The position numbers and the translations under genes are program-made. The notes below the pieces were generated by a model. It had not been told where the DNA came from and made no database searches. It worked only from the letters and a program-made list of their open reading frames with translations. From JAJXWB01 sp039808645 (GTDB lineage: Bacteria; Pseudomonadota; Alphaproteobacteria; Rhizobiales; Beijerinckiaceae), in assembly GCA_039808645.1 (NCBI GenBank), contig JBDHTL010000053.1:1-22239 (forward strand): a stretch of 22,239 nt of DNA. The letters are read 5' to 3'. Shown here in pieces: positions 14,153 to 22,239 of the stretch (position 1 is the stretch's first letter; each line of letters opens with the position of its first letter).

Positions 14153-16435
14153 ATGTCCGATCAGAAGACCAAGCCGCCGAAACGCCCGACCTTCACCGAC
14201 CGCGAAGCCCTGCTGTTCCATTCGCAGGGCCGGCCGGGCAAGTTGCAGATCATTCCGACCAAGCCGATGGCGACGCAGCGCGACCTGTCGCTCGCCTATT
14301 CGCCGGGCGTGGCCGTGCCGGTTCTGGCGATCGCCGATGACGCTTCGCGCGCCTACGATTACACCGTCAAGGGCAACCTGGTCGCCGTCATCACAAACGG
14401 CACGGCGATCCTCGGCCTCGGCAACCTCGGCGCCTTGGCTTCCAAGCCGGTGATGGAGGGCAAGTCCGTCCTGTTCAAGCGCTTCGCCGACGTCGATTCG
14501 ATCGATCTGGAAGTCGAGACAGAGGATCCGGAAGCCTTCATCAACGCGGTTCGCTATCTCGGCCCTTCCTTCGGCGGCATCAATCTCGAGGACATCAAGG
14601 CGCCGGAGTGCTTCATCATCGAGGAGCGCCTGCGCGAACTGATGGACATTCCGGTCTTCCACGACGACCAGCACGGCACGGCCATCATCGCCTGCGCGGG
14701 CATGATCAACGCCATGAGCCTGACCGGCCGCGACATCAAGGATGTGCGCCTGGTCTGCAACGGCGCCGGCGCGGCCGGCATCGCATGCCTCGACCTGCTG
14801 CGCGCCATGGGCATGCCGCAGGAGAACATCACGCTCGTCGACACCAAGGGCGTCGTCTATCGCGGCCGCACCGACGGCATGAACCAGTGGAAATCGGCCT
14901 ACGCCGTCCAGACCGATCGCCGCACGCTGGCCGAAGCCGTGAAGGACGCCGACATCTTCTTCGGCCTGTCCGCCAAGGGCGCGCTGACGCAGGACATGGT
15001 GCAGACCATGGCGCCAAATCCGATCATCTTCGCCATGGCCAATCCCGATCCGGAAATCACGCCGGAAGACGCGCTCGCCGTGCGCCCGGACGCGATCATC
15101 GCGACGGGCCGGTCGGATTATCCGAACCAGGTCAACAACGTCCTGGGCTTCCCCTACATCTTCCGCGGCGCGCTCGACGTGCGCGCCAAGACGATCAACA
15201 TGGAAATGAAGATCGCCGCCGCCAATGCGCTCGCCGAACTGGCGCGCGAGGACGTGCCGGACGATGTGGCGGCGGCCTATCAGGGCGCGCGCCCGCGCTT
15301 CGGCCGCGAATACATCATTCCCGCGCCCTTCGATCCGCGCCTGATCTCGGTCGTGCCAGCCGCGGTGGCGAAGGCGGCGATGGATTCCGGCGTCGCGCGC
15401 AAGCCGATCGTCGACTTTCACGCCTACAAGCAGCAGCTCTCGGCCCGCCGCGATCCGATCGCCGGCGCTTTGCAGGGCATTTTCGATCGCGTGCGCCGCA
15501 ACCCGAAGCGGGTCGTCTTCGCGGAAGGCGAGGAAGAACAGGTCATTCGCGCCGCCGTCTCCTTCGTCAACCAGGGCCTCGGCCGGGCGATGCTGATCGG
15601 CCGCGAGGACCTGATCCAGGAGACCGCGAAGGCGAACGGCCTCGAACTCACCGAAAACATCGAGATCCACAACGCCCGCACCTCGGCCCGCAACGCCGAC
15701 TACGCGCAATTCCTTTACGAGCGCCTGCAGCGCAAGGGCTTCCTGTTCCGCGACTGCCAGCGCTTCATCAATCAGGACCGCAATTATTTCGCGGCGGCCA
15801 TGGTCGCGCGCGGCGACGCCGACGCCATGGTGACGGGCGTCACGCGCAACTTCTCGATCGCGCTCGAGGAAGTGCGCCGCGTCATCGATCCGAAGCCCGG
15901 CCATCGCGTCATGGGCGTGTCGCTCATCCTCTCGCGCCGAAAGCCAGTGCTGATGGCCGACACGGCGATCACCGAACTGCCGGGCGCACAGGAAATCGCC
16001 GAGATCACCAAGGGCGCAGCCGGCGTCGCGCGCCGCCTCGGCTTCGAGCCCAACGTGGCGCTGCTGTCCTTTGCGACCTTCGGCCAGCCGCCGGGCGAGC
16101 GCTCGGAGCACGTGAAGGAAGCGGTGCGCATCCTCGATCGCGAACATCTCGACTTCACCTACGATGGCGAAGTCGCGGCCGACATCGCGCTCAATCCGGA
16201 CCTGCGCGGCCCCTATCCGTTCTGCCGGCTGAAGGGCCCGGCCAACGTGCTGGTCATGCCGGCGTTCCACTCAGCCTCGATCTCCTCGAAGATGCTGCAG
16301 GAACTCGGCGGCGCCACGGTCGTCGGTCCGCTCATCGTCGGCCTCGACCGCGCGGTGCAGATCATCCAGCTCGGCGCCAAGGACAGCGAGATCGTCAACA
16401 TGGCGGCGCTGGCGGCGTTCAACATCGGCGGGTGA
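14153..16435 (+). CDS. maeB: NADP-dependent malic enzyme with phosphotransacetylase-like domain
   Basis: A 760-aa protein, the usual size of MaeB-type hybrid malic enzymes. I chose ATG 14153 (MSDQKTKPPKRPTFTDREAL) because conserved sequence starts right after it; an in-frame ATG at 14111 adds 14 unrelated residues. The malic domain has KPMATQRDLSLAYSPGVAVPV and VFHDDQHGTAIIACAGMINA (metal and malate binding). The NAD(P) fold follows (VCNGAGAAGIACLDLL). From about residue 430 the C-terminal domain resembles phosphotransacetylase (GIFDRVRRNPKRVVFAEGEEEQV and later FGQPPGERSEHVKEAV); in this family it is regulatory, sensing acetyl-CoA. The enzyme makes pyruvate, CO2 and NADPH from malate. thiM begins 11 bases after its stop, suggesting one transcript. 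Confidence 0.96.
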   Translation: MSDQKTKPPKRPTFTDREALLFHSQGRPGKLQIIPTKPMATQRDLSLAYSPGVAVPVLAIADDASRAYDYTVKGNLVAVITNGTAILGLGNLGALASKPVMEGKSVLFKRFADVDSIDLEVETEDPEAFINAVRYLGPSFGGINLEDIKAPECFIIEERLRELMDIPVFHDDQHGTAIIACAGMINAMSLTGRDIKDVRLVCNGAGAAGIACLDLLRAMGMPQENITLVDTKGVVYRGRTDGMNQWKSAYAVQTDRRTLAEAVKDADIFFGLSAKGALTQDMVQTMAPNPIIFAMANPDPEITPEDALAVRPDAIIATGRSDYPNQVNNVLGFPYIFRGALDVRAKTINMEMKIAAANALAELAREDVPDDVAAAYQGARPRFGREYIIPAPFDPRLISVVPAAVAKAAMDSGVARKPIVDFHAYKQQLSARRDPIAGALQGIFDRVRRNPKRVVFAEGEEEQVIRAAVSFVNQGLGRAMLIGREDLIQETAKANGLELTENIEIHNARTSARNADYAQFLYERLQRKGFLFRDCQRFINQDRNYFAAAMVARGDADAMVTGVTRNFSIALEEVRRVIDPKPGHRVMGVSLILSRRKPVLMADTAITELPGAQEIAEITKGAAGVARRLGFEPNVALLSFATFGQPPGERSEHVKEAVRILDREHLDFTYDGEVAADIALNPDLRGPYPFCRLKGPANVLVMPAFHSASISSKMLQELGGATVVGPLIVGLDRAVQIIQLGAKDSEIVNMAALAAFNIGG

Positions 16436-16446
16436 CGCGAGGGCGC

Positions 16447-17286
16447 ATGCAGGCGATGACGAAGATCGGCGCACACGAGCTTGCCGTCGAATGCGCGCGG
16501 CTCCTGTCGGCGCTGCGCGTCCAGAGCCCGCTCGTGCAGGCGATCACGAACTACGTGTCGATGGATGTCGCCGCCAACGTGCTGCTTTCCATCGGCGCGT
16601 CGCCGGCGATGGTTCACGCGGCCGAGGAAGTGGAAGAATTCGTCGGTTTCGCCGGCGCGCTTGTGGTCAATATCGGCACGCTGTCGCCGAGCTTCGTTCC
16701 CGGCATGGAGATCGCCGCCGCCGCCGCCGACCGCCTCGGCAAGCCCTGGGTGCTCGATCCAGTCGGCGCCGGCGCGACGGCCTATCGCAACCGGACGATC
16801 GAGCAATTGCTGCATCACCGTCCCGCGATCATTCGCGGCAACGCCTCCGAGATCATCGCCGTCGCGCGCATCGCGGGCGTCGACGTCGCGGCGGCGCGGC
16901 CGAAAGGCGTGGACGCCGCCCACGGCGTCGACCAGGCGCAGGACGCGGCTGGCGCGCTGGCGCGCCGCCTGGGCTGTATCGTCGCCGCAACGGGCGCGAT
17001 CGATTTCGTGACGGACGGCGCGCGCGTGGCCGAGCCGGCGAACGGCTCGCCGCTGATGACCCGCGTCACCGCGCTCGGCTGCGCCCTGTCCGGCGTCGTG
17101 GCCGCCTTCGCGGCGCTGACGCCCGACCGTTTCCTCGCCGCCGCCGTCGCGACCGCAGTCTACGGCGTCGCCGGCGAAATGGCGGCCGAACAGGCGCAGC
17201 GTCCCGGCGGCTTCCGCGTCGCGTTCCTCGATGCGCTCGACGCCATCGACGAGGCCGATATCGCCCGCCGGCTGAAGGTCGCCTGA
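16447..17286 (+). CDS. thiM: Hydroxyethylthiazole kinase
   Basis: A 279-aa ribokinase-like enzyme that phosphorylates 4-methyl-5-(2-hydroxyethyl)thiazole for thiamin salvage. Seen: VQAITNYVSMDVAANVLLSIGASPAM (substrate pocket), VLDPVGAGATAYRN (magnesium/ATP region), RGNASEI, ATGAIDFVTDG and VTALGCALSGVVAAFAAL near the end, carrying the ThiM-type GC. GAGGG (16439-16443) is close to the ATG at 16447 and further from an in-frame ATG at 16456, so the first three residues are uncertain. It lies 11 bases after maeB and directly abuts thiE. No TPP riboswitch is visible before it. Confidence 0.95.
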   Translation: MQAMTKIGAHELAVECARLLSALRVQSPLVQAITNYVSMDVAANVLLSIGASPAMVHAAEEVEEFVGFAGALVVNIGTLSPSFVPGMEIAAAAADRLGKPWVLDPVGAGATAYRNRTIEQLLHHRPAIIRGNASEIIAVARIAGVDVAAARPKGVDAAHGVDQAQDAAGALARRLGCIVAATGAIDFVTDGARVAEPANGSPLMTRVTALGCALSGVVAAFAALTPDRFLAAAVATAVYGVAGEMAAEQAQRPGGFRVAFLDALDAIDEADIARRLKVA

Positions 17287-17916
17287 ATGGTCGTCGATCC
17301 CGGCCGGTTGCGTCTCTGTCTCGTCACGGATCGCAACCTTTCGCGGGGCCGGCCTCTCGTTGAAATCGTCGCGGCCGCGGTGCGCGGCGGCGCGACCATG
17401 GTGCAATTGCGGGAAAAGGACATCGGCACGCGCGCCTTCGTCGAAGCGGCGCGCGCGCTGAAGACGATGCTGGCCGAGGCCGGCGTCGCCTTCATCGTCA
17501 ACGATCGTGTCGATGTCGCGCTGGCGGTCGGCGCCGACGGCGTCCATGTCGGCCAGAGCGACATGCGCGTGGACGACGTGCGGCGGCTCGTCGGCCCGGA
17601 CCGCATCGTCGGCCTGTCGATCGACAACGTCGAACAAATCCGTCGCGGGGACGCCGAAGGCGCCGATTATCTCGGCGTCGGTCCCATCTATGCGCAATCA
17701 ACGAAAGCGGACGCCGCGCCCCCGCTGGGCGTCGTCGGCTTGCGCGCGGCGCGCGCGCTCACCACAAAGCCGATCGTCGCCATCGGCGGCATCACGCCCG
17801 ACAATGCGGCGGCCGTGCTCGAGGCGGGCGCGCAGGGCCTCGCCGTCGTCTCGGCGATCGTCGCGGCCGACGATCCGGCGGCGGCGACACGCCGTTTCGC
17901 GCGACTGTTCGACTGA
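17287..17916 (+). CDS. thiE: Thiamine-phosphate synthase
   Basis: A 209-aa TIM-barrel enzyme that joins hydroxymethylpyrimidine pyrophosphate with thiazole phosphate, the product of ThiM, to give thiamin phosphate. Motifs in order: LVTDRNL, MVQLREKDIG (phosphate binding), FIVNDRVDVALAVGADGVHVGQSDM (metal-binding Asp), YLGVGPIYAQSTK and IVAIGGITPDNAA. The ATG follows the thiM stop with no gap (TGAATG), a sign of coupling. The gene converges on polA with 34 bp between the stops. Confidence 0.96.
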   Translation: MVVDPGRLRLCLVTDRNLSRGRPLVEIVAAAVRGGATMVQLREKDIGTRAFVEAARALKTMLAEAGVAFIVNDRVDVALAVGADGVHVGQSDMRVDDVRRLVGPDRIVGLSIDNVEQIRRGDAEGADYLGVGPIYAQSTKADAAPPLGVVGLRAARALTTKPIVAIGGITPDNAAAVLEAGAQGLAVVSAIVAADDPAAATRRFARLFD

Positions 17917-17950
17917 CGCGGCAGGCGCGCGTCGCGATCGCTCCGCCGGT

Positions 17951-20900
17951 TCAGTGCGCCTCGTCCCAGTTCTGAGCGGCGCGCGCGTCGACCACGAGCG
18001 GCGCCGACAGTTTCACCGCCGGCTCCGGCGCCTCGACCATCACGCGCCGCACGACCTCGATCGTCTTCTCGACTTCCGATTCGGGCGCCTCGAACACAAG
18101 TTCGTCGTGCACCTGCAGAAGCATCTGCGCCGAAAGGTTGGCGCGCGACAGCGCATCGTCCATGCGGATCATCGCGCGGCGGATGATGTCGGCTGCCGTT
18201 CCCTGCAGCGGCGCATTGATGGCCGCGCGCTCGTTGAAGGCGCGCTCCGACGGGTTCGACGAAGTGATGCGCGGATAATGGCACTTGCGGCCGAACATGG
18301 TCGTCACAAAGCCCTGCTCGCGACAGAGCTTCTTCGTGCGGTCCATGTAGTCGCGGATGCCGGGGAAGCGTTCGAAATATTTCCTGATATAGGCGCCCGC
18401 CTCCTCGCGGGGAATGCCGAGCTGGTTGGCGAGGCCGAAGGCGGAAATGCCGTAGACGATGCCGAAATTGATCGCCTTGGCGCGGCGCCGGATCTCCGAC
18501 GGCATGTCCTTGACCGGCACGCCGAAAATCTCCGACGCGGTCGCGGCGTGAATGTCGAGGCCTTCCGCGAAGGCCTTCTTCAATTGCGGAATGTCGGCGA
18601 TCTCCGCGAGCAGGCGCAATTCGATCTGCGAATAATCGGCCGAGATCAGCCTGGCTCCGGGCGTCGCCACGAAAGCCTTGCGAATCTTGCGGCCCGCTTC
18701 GTTGCGCACGGGAATGTTCTGGAGATTGGGCTCCGAGGACGACAGCCGCCCCGTCGTCGTCGCCGCGAGCGCGTAGGACGTGTGCACCCGCCCGGTCCGC
18801 GGATTCACATAGGTCGGCAGCGCGTCCGTGTAGGTCGATTTCAGCTTCGACAATTGCCGCCAGTCGAGAATGCGTTGCGGCAGCTGATGGCCTTCCTCGG
18901 CGAGATCGTCGAGGACGCCGGCTGCCGTCGACCACGCGCCGGTCGCGGTCTTCCTGGCGCCGGGCAGGCCCATCTTGCCGAACAATATGTCGCCGATCTG
19001 CTTGGGCGAGCCGATGTTGAACTTCTCGCCGGCCAATTCGTAGATCTCGGCTTCGAGCCGCGCCATGTCCTGCGCGAATTCGCCAGACAAACGCGACAGA
19101 ATCTGCCGGTCGATCGAAATGCCGCGCCGCTCCATGCGCCCGAGCACGCCGACCATCGGGCGCTCCAGCGTCTCGTAGACGCGCGTTATGGATTCGGCCG
19201 GCAGCCGCGGCGCCAGCGTGCGCCACAGCCGCAGCGTCACATCGGCGTCCTCCGCGGAATATTCCGTCGCACGATCGACGGCGACGCGCGCGAAGCCGAT
19301 GAACGTCTTGCCCTGCCCCGCCACTTCGCCGAAGGCGAGCGGCTTGTGGCCGAGATATTTTTCCGACAATTCGTCCATGCCGTGGCCGTTGCGGCCGGCG
19401 TCGAGAACATAGGAGGCCAGCATCGTGTCGGCGACCGGCGCCATGTCGACGCCGCGCTGCGCGAGCACAAGCCAGTCGAACTTGGCGTTCTGCGCGATCT
19501 TGAGCACGTCGGGCGCTTCCAGCAACGGCTTGAGGCGCGCGATCACGTCCGTCTCGCGCAATTGCTCCTCGACCAGCCCATTGCCGCCGAAGAGATCTCC
19601 GTCGCCTTTCACATGGCCGATCGGCACGTAGGCCGCACGCCCCGGCGCCAGCGCCAAGGAGACGCCGACGAGATCGGCCTGCATCGCGTCGAGCGAGGAG
19701 GTTTCCGTGTCGATGGCGATCGCGCCTGCGCCGTGCGCCTCCGCGATCCAGCGATCGAGCGTCGCGAGATCGCGGATCGCGACATAGGCCGAGCGATCGA
19801 CGGCGGCGGCTTGCGCTTGCGTCGCGCGCTCGGTCGCCAGCTGCGACGGCGCGAGCCCGTCGGTCGGCGCATGCCTGGCGATGGTCGACGCCGCGACGAC
19901 AGGCGAGGCCTGCGACGGCGCGGGGGGTTCCGCGCGCGATCGTTCGGGCAGCGCATCGCCATTGCGCGCGCGCCATCCCCCGGCGCCGACGAGATCGGCC
20001 TGCGGCTCGATCTCGTTCGCGTCGATCGCGAACAATTCCGCGACGCGCCGGGTAATCGTGGTGAATTCCATCGCCTTGAGAAAAGCGATCAGCCGCTTCG
20101 CGTCAGGGGTGGCCAGCCCGAGATCGTCCAGCGCGCATTCGAGCGGCGCGTCCTCGACCAGCGAGACGAGCTTCTTCGATAATCGGATCAATTCGACGCT
20201 CTGCGGATCGGTCAGCGTCTCGCGCCGCTTGGGCTGCTTGATCTCGCCGGCGCGCGCCAGCAATTCGTCGAGCGAGCCGTATTCGCCAATGAGCTGCGCC
20301 GCCGTCTTCACGCCGATGCCGCGCGCGCCGGGAACGTTGTCCGTCGAATCGCCGGCCAGCGCCTGCACGTCCACCACCCTGTCGGGCCCGACGCCGAAAT
20401 AATCCTGCACTTCCGCAAGGCCGATGCGCCGTTCCTCGCGCTCGCCTGACGCCGGATCATACATCGAAATCTTCGGCGTGATCAGCTGCATCAGATCCTT
20501 GTCGGCGGAAATGATGAGCACGTCGGCGCCCTTCGCCTCGGCCTGTCGGGCGTAGGTGGCGATCAGGTCGTCGGCCTCGTAGACGTCCTGCTCGATCGGG
20601 ATCATGCCGAAGGCCCGCACGGCTTCGCGCATCAGCGGGAACTGCGGGACGAGATCTTCCGGCGGCTCGCTGCGATTGGCCTTGTACTCGGGATAGATTT
20701 CCTTTCGGAACGAGTTCTCCGACTTGTCGAAGATGATGGCGAGATGCGTCGGCTTCACGCCGATCGCGCCGTCGCGCACGAATTGCAGCATCTTGTTGCA
20801 GAACAGGCGCACGGCGCCTGTCGGCAACCGGTCGGAACGGTAATTGTATTTCGCGTCCTGCCGGATCGACTGGAAATAGGCGCGGAAGACGAAGGAGGAG

Positions 20901-20956
20901 CCGTCGACCAGAAAAACATGGTCGCCGGCTGCAACGGGACGATAGCAGGAACTCAT
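17951..20956 (-). CDS. polA: DNA polymerase I, three-domain
   Basis: A 1001-aa protein with all three activities. The 5' nuclease covers about 1-310 (HVFLVDGSSFVFRAYF, AIIFDKSENSFRKEIYPEYKANR, ISADKDLMQL, GDSTDNVPGARGIGVKTAA). A low-complexity linker of about 60 residues follows. The 3'-5' proofreading domain keeps its metal-binding DTET (Asp416, Glu418) and AQNAKFDWLVL, so proofreading should be active, unlike in some bacterial PolA. The polymerase domain includes TTGRLSSSEPNLQNIPVR, motif A ISADYSQIELRLLAEIA, the O-helix RRRAKAINFGIVYGISAFGL and motif C LLQVHDELVFEAP. It fills gaps in repair and removes RNA primers. A membrane acyltransferase-like gene is 9 bases upstream on the same strand. 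The start at 20956 lacks a strong ribosome site. Confidence 0.98.
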   Translation of the reverse strand: MSSCYRPVAAGDHVFLVDGSSFVFRAYFQSIRQDAKYNYRSDRLPTGAVRLFCNKMLQFVRDGAIGVKPTHLAIIFDKSENSFRKEIYPEYKANRSEPPEDLVPQFPLMREAVRAFGMIPIEQDVYEADDLIATYARQAEAKGADVLIISADKDLMQLITPKISMYDPASGEREERRIGLAEVQDYFGVGPDRVVDVQALAGDSTDNVPGARGIGVKTAAQLIGEYGSLDELLARAGEIKQPKRRETLTDPQSVELIRLSKKLVSLVEDAPLECALDDLGLATPDAKRLIAFLKAMEFTTITRRVAELFAIDANEIEPQADLVGAGGWRARNGDALPERSRAEPPAPSQASPVVAASTIARHAPTDGLAPSQLATERATQAQAAAVDRSAYVAIRDLATLDRWIAEAHGAGAIAIDTETSSLDAMQADLVGVSLALAPGRAAYVPIGHVKGDGDLFGGNGLVEEQLRETDVIARLKPLLEAPDVLKIAQNAKFDWLVLAQRGVDMAPVADTMLASYVLDAGRNGHGMDELSEKYLGHKPLAFGEVAGQGKTFIGFARVAVDRATEYSAEDADVTLRLWRTLAPRLPAESITRVYETLERPMVGVLGRMERRGISIDRQILSRLSGEFAQDMARLEAEIYELAGEKFNIGSPKQIGDILFGKMGLPGARKTATGAWSTAAGVLDDLAEEGHQLPQRILDWRQLSKLKSTYTDALPTYVNPRTGRVHTSYALAATTTGRLSSSEPNLQNIPVRNEAGRKIRKAFVATPGARLISADYSQIELRLLAEIADIPQLKKAFAEGLDIHAATASEIFGVPVKDMPSEIRRRAKAINFGIVYGISAFGLANQLGIPREEAGAYIRKYFERFPGIRDYMDRTKKLCREQGFVTTMFGRKCHYPRITSSNPSERAFNERAAINAPLQGTAADIIRRAMIRMDDALSRANLSAQMLLQVHDELVFEAPESEVEKTIEVVRRVMVEAPEPAVKLSAPLVVDARAAQNWDEAH

Positions 20957-20965
20957 GGCGCCAAA

Positions 20966-21976
20966 CTAGCGCGAATTCGGCAAAAAGGGATGCCCGCGCG
21001 CCTGCCGGCGAAAAAATGCGGAAAAGCGCCCGCGCCACGTCGTTTCCCAAGAGTCCAGGGCGACGTCGGCAAGCGTCGCGACGATCAGGAGGCTGGAAGC
21101 CGCCATGAGGAGGGCGCTCGCCGCAGACGGCGCGAGGCCTCGATTCGCTATGGCGATGAGAACGAGGAACAGCGGAATCCAGAAGATCGCCAGCGCGGGC
21201 GCGGCGCGCCCCAGCCGCGCCAGGATTGCGCCGAGGCTCGAAGCCGATATTGCGGAAGCGCTGGCCAGGACGGCCGGGCCGGCCGCGAGGCCGAAAGCGA
21301 GCGCGAGCGGCCCTATCGCCAAGATCGAAGGCGACTGGCCCGTCTGCGCGAAGCGGATGACGACCGCAGTCGCCAGAACGGCGACGAACGGACCCGCCGC
21401 GCCCGCGAATTCCGGCTCCTCGTCGACGAGGCGGAAGAAGGCGTCGCGATGCGCGGCGAGCAGCGCCCCGGCGACATAGAAGACGAAATGGACGAGCGAC
21501 GCCGCGCCGAGGATGACGCCGACGAGATGCGCGGCGACCGCCAGCAGGAGACAGGCGGCAGGCGCGCCGCGCAGCGCATGCGCGGCAAGCCCGTAGACAG
21601 CCGCCAGCAGCGCAAGCTCCCAGCCAGGCGCGGCGGTCGCGAGGGCGACGCGCCAATCCAGTCCGGCCAGCGGTCCCGTTGCGGCAGCCATTGCAGCCGC
21701 TGCGGCTCCGCAGAGCGCCATGCCGAAGGCCGGCCTCGACACCTTGCCATGTTCGTCCGACGCGATCGGCGCGGACAAGAGCCAGCCGGAGACGGCGAAA
21801 AACGCCGGCAAGGCGATGATCTCCCCGATCATGCGCAGCGCCGGCGCGATCCGGCCGCCGCCGTCAAGGGAAAGGGCGGCCACCGAAGGGGCGGCCAGCG
21901 CCAGCAGCAGGCCGCGCGCAACGAGCGCCGCATGATGCGACCGATCGGCGGGCGACGACGCGCCAAACTGCTCCAT
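20966..21976 (-). CDS. Multi-pass membrane protein, probable acyltransferase-3 family
   Basis: A 336-aa, very hydrophobic protein with about ten predicted membrane helices rich in Ala and Leu. The start MEQFGASSPADRSHH at 21976 is preferred over an upstream alternative that would add a Pro/Arg-rich stretch. The segment RMIGEIIALPAFFAVSGWLLSAP (about 48-70) resembles the FFxxSGFLL motif of acyltransferase-3 (OafA/NodX/OpgC-type) proteins. These transfer acyl groups from the cytoplasm to extracellular sugars or glycans. The usual catalytic His near the N-terminus may be in RSHH (12-15), but this is uncertain. The last ~35 residues are basic and cytoplasmic-like. Its stop is 9 bases before polA, so both may share a transcript; a functional link is not expected. 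Confidence 0.65.
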   Translation of the reverse strand: MEQFGASSPADRSHHAALVARGLLLALAAPSVAALSLDGGGRIAPALRMIGEIIALPAFFAVSGWLLSAPIASDEHGKVSRPAFGMALCGAAAAAMAAATGPLAGLDWRVALATAAPGWELALLAAVYGLAAHALRGAPAACLLLAVAAHLVGVILGAASLVHFVFYVAGALLAAHRDAFFRLVDEEPEFAGAAGPFVAVLATAVVIRFAQTGQSPSILAIGPLALAFGLAAGPAVLASASAISASSLGAILARLGRAAPALAIFWIPLFLVLIAIANRGLAPSAASALLMAASSLLIVATLADVALDSWETTWRGRFSAFFRRQARGHPFLPNSR

Positions 21977-22064
21977 GCCTGTTCCAAACCGACGCAAATC
22001 GTCGCCCGCTGCGGGTCGCGGCGGGCCCCGGGGCGCAGGCAGCAAGGCGCGGGCCGCGGCGCGA

Positions 22065-22093
22065 TTGCCGCCCGCCGGCCGATCGGCTACACA
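22065..22093 (+). promoter_or_regulatory. Probable promoter of the tRNA-Arg gene
   Basis: TTGCCG (22065-22070) and TACACA (22088-22093) are separated by 17 bases. Transcription would start near 22100, about 16 bases before the tRNA 5' end. Confidence 0.45.
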
Positions 22094-22115
22094 GAGGCGC
22101 GCCGCTTCGGCAGCC

Positions 22116-22239
<124 letters not shown>

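Noticed and set aside
13781..16270. 829-codon open frame on the minus strand across maeB
   Set aside because: It is the antisense shadow of maeB in GC-rich DNA: composition is His/Arg/Asp/Ala-biased with no domain, and maeB on the other strand is unmistakable.
16300..16450. TPP riboswitch upstream of thiM
   Set aside because: No THI-box-like conserved CTGAGA context is seen, and the space before thiM is only 11 bases after the maeB stop.
17507..20182. 891-codon plus-strand open frame across thiE and polA
   Set aside because: Antisense to polA, and its beginning is a shifted frame of thiE; protein composition is typical of a shadow.

Overview
The window is about 22 kb of GC-rich DNA with dense, mostly housekeeping genes. 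It most likely comes from a member of the Alphaproteobacteria, order Hyphomicrobiales (Rhizobiales). The signs are the codon bias, a mitochondrial-HSD10-like dehydrogenase and an ABHD10-like hydrolase, a long alphaproteobacterial L,D-transpeptidase, an IF-3 with an alphaproteobacterial N-terminus, and two kinds of GC-rich inverted repeats (330-423 and 9492-9614) that I recall as common in that order. The genus cannot be told from sequence alone. All calls come from reading the sequence; no search was run.

Layout. Positions 1-2601 are an acyl-CoA/uptake segment: the 3' end of a type-2 3-hydroxyacyl-CoA dehydrogenase, a crotonase-family enzyme, and an orphan branched-chain-amino-acid-type ABC binding protein, closed by a strong bidirectional terminator. 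On the minus strand at 2619-4782 are an exported L,D-transpeptidase and an alpha/beta hydrolase. On the plus strand at 4855-7251 are a GT4 glycosyltransferase, infC (which I start at an AUU codon) and a 69-aa zinc ribbon. A 99-aa single-pass membrane protein (minus strand) precedes a translationally coupled pair of class I CoA-transferase-like subunits (7906-9491). Convergent to these is mutS, separated from them by a large perfect inverted repeat.

Positions 12373-14033 form a small regulatory island. An XRE-cupin regulator is translationally coupled to a GNAT acetyltransferase and divergent from a second, MnaT/YncA-like GNAT enzyme. A 36-bp near-perfect palindrome lies exactly at the divergent start and carries promoter elements for both sides. 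The regulator appears to be leaderless. Then come maeB (malic enzyme fused to a phosphotransacetylase-like domain) and the thiamin salvage genes thiM and thiE in one direction. These converge on polA, which is preceded by a probable membrane acyltransferase gene.

The right edge holds the most notable feature: the 5' half of a tRNA-Arg gene that does not continue into a variable loop or T arm. It runs instead into sequence with the P4-J4/5-P5-J5/4-P4' core of a group I intron. The 3' part lies outside the window. Short intergenic regions hold several hairpins; no gap over 300 bases lacks a gene. No insertion sequence, CRISPR array or prophage was seen.
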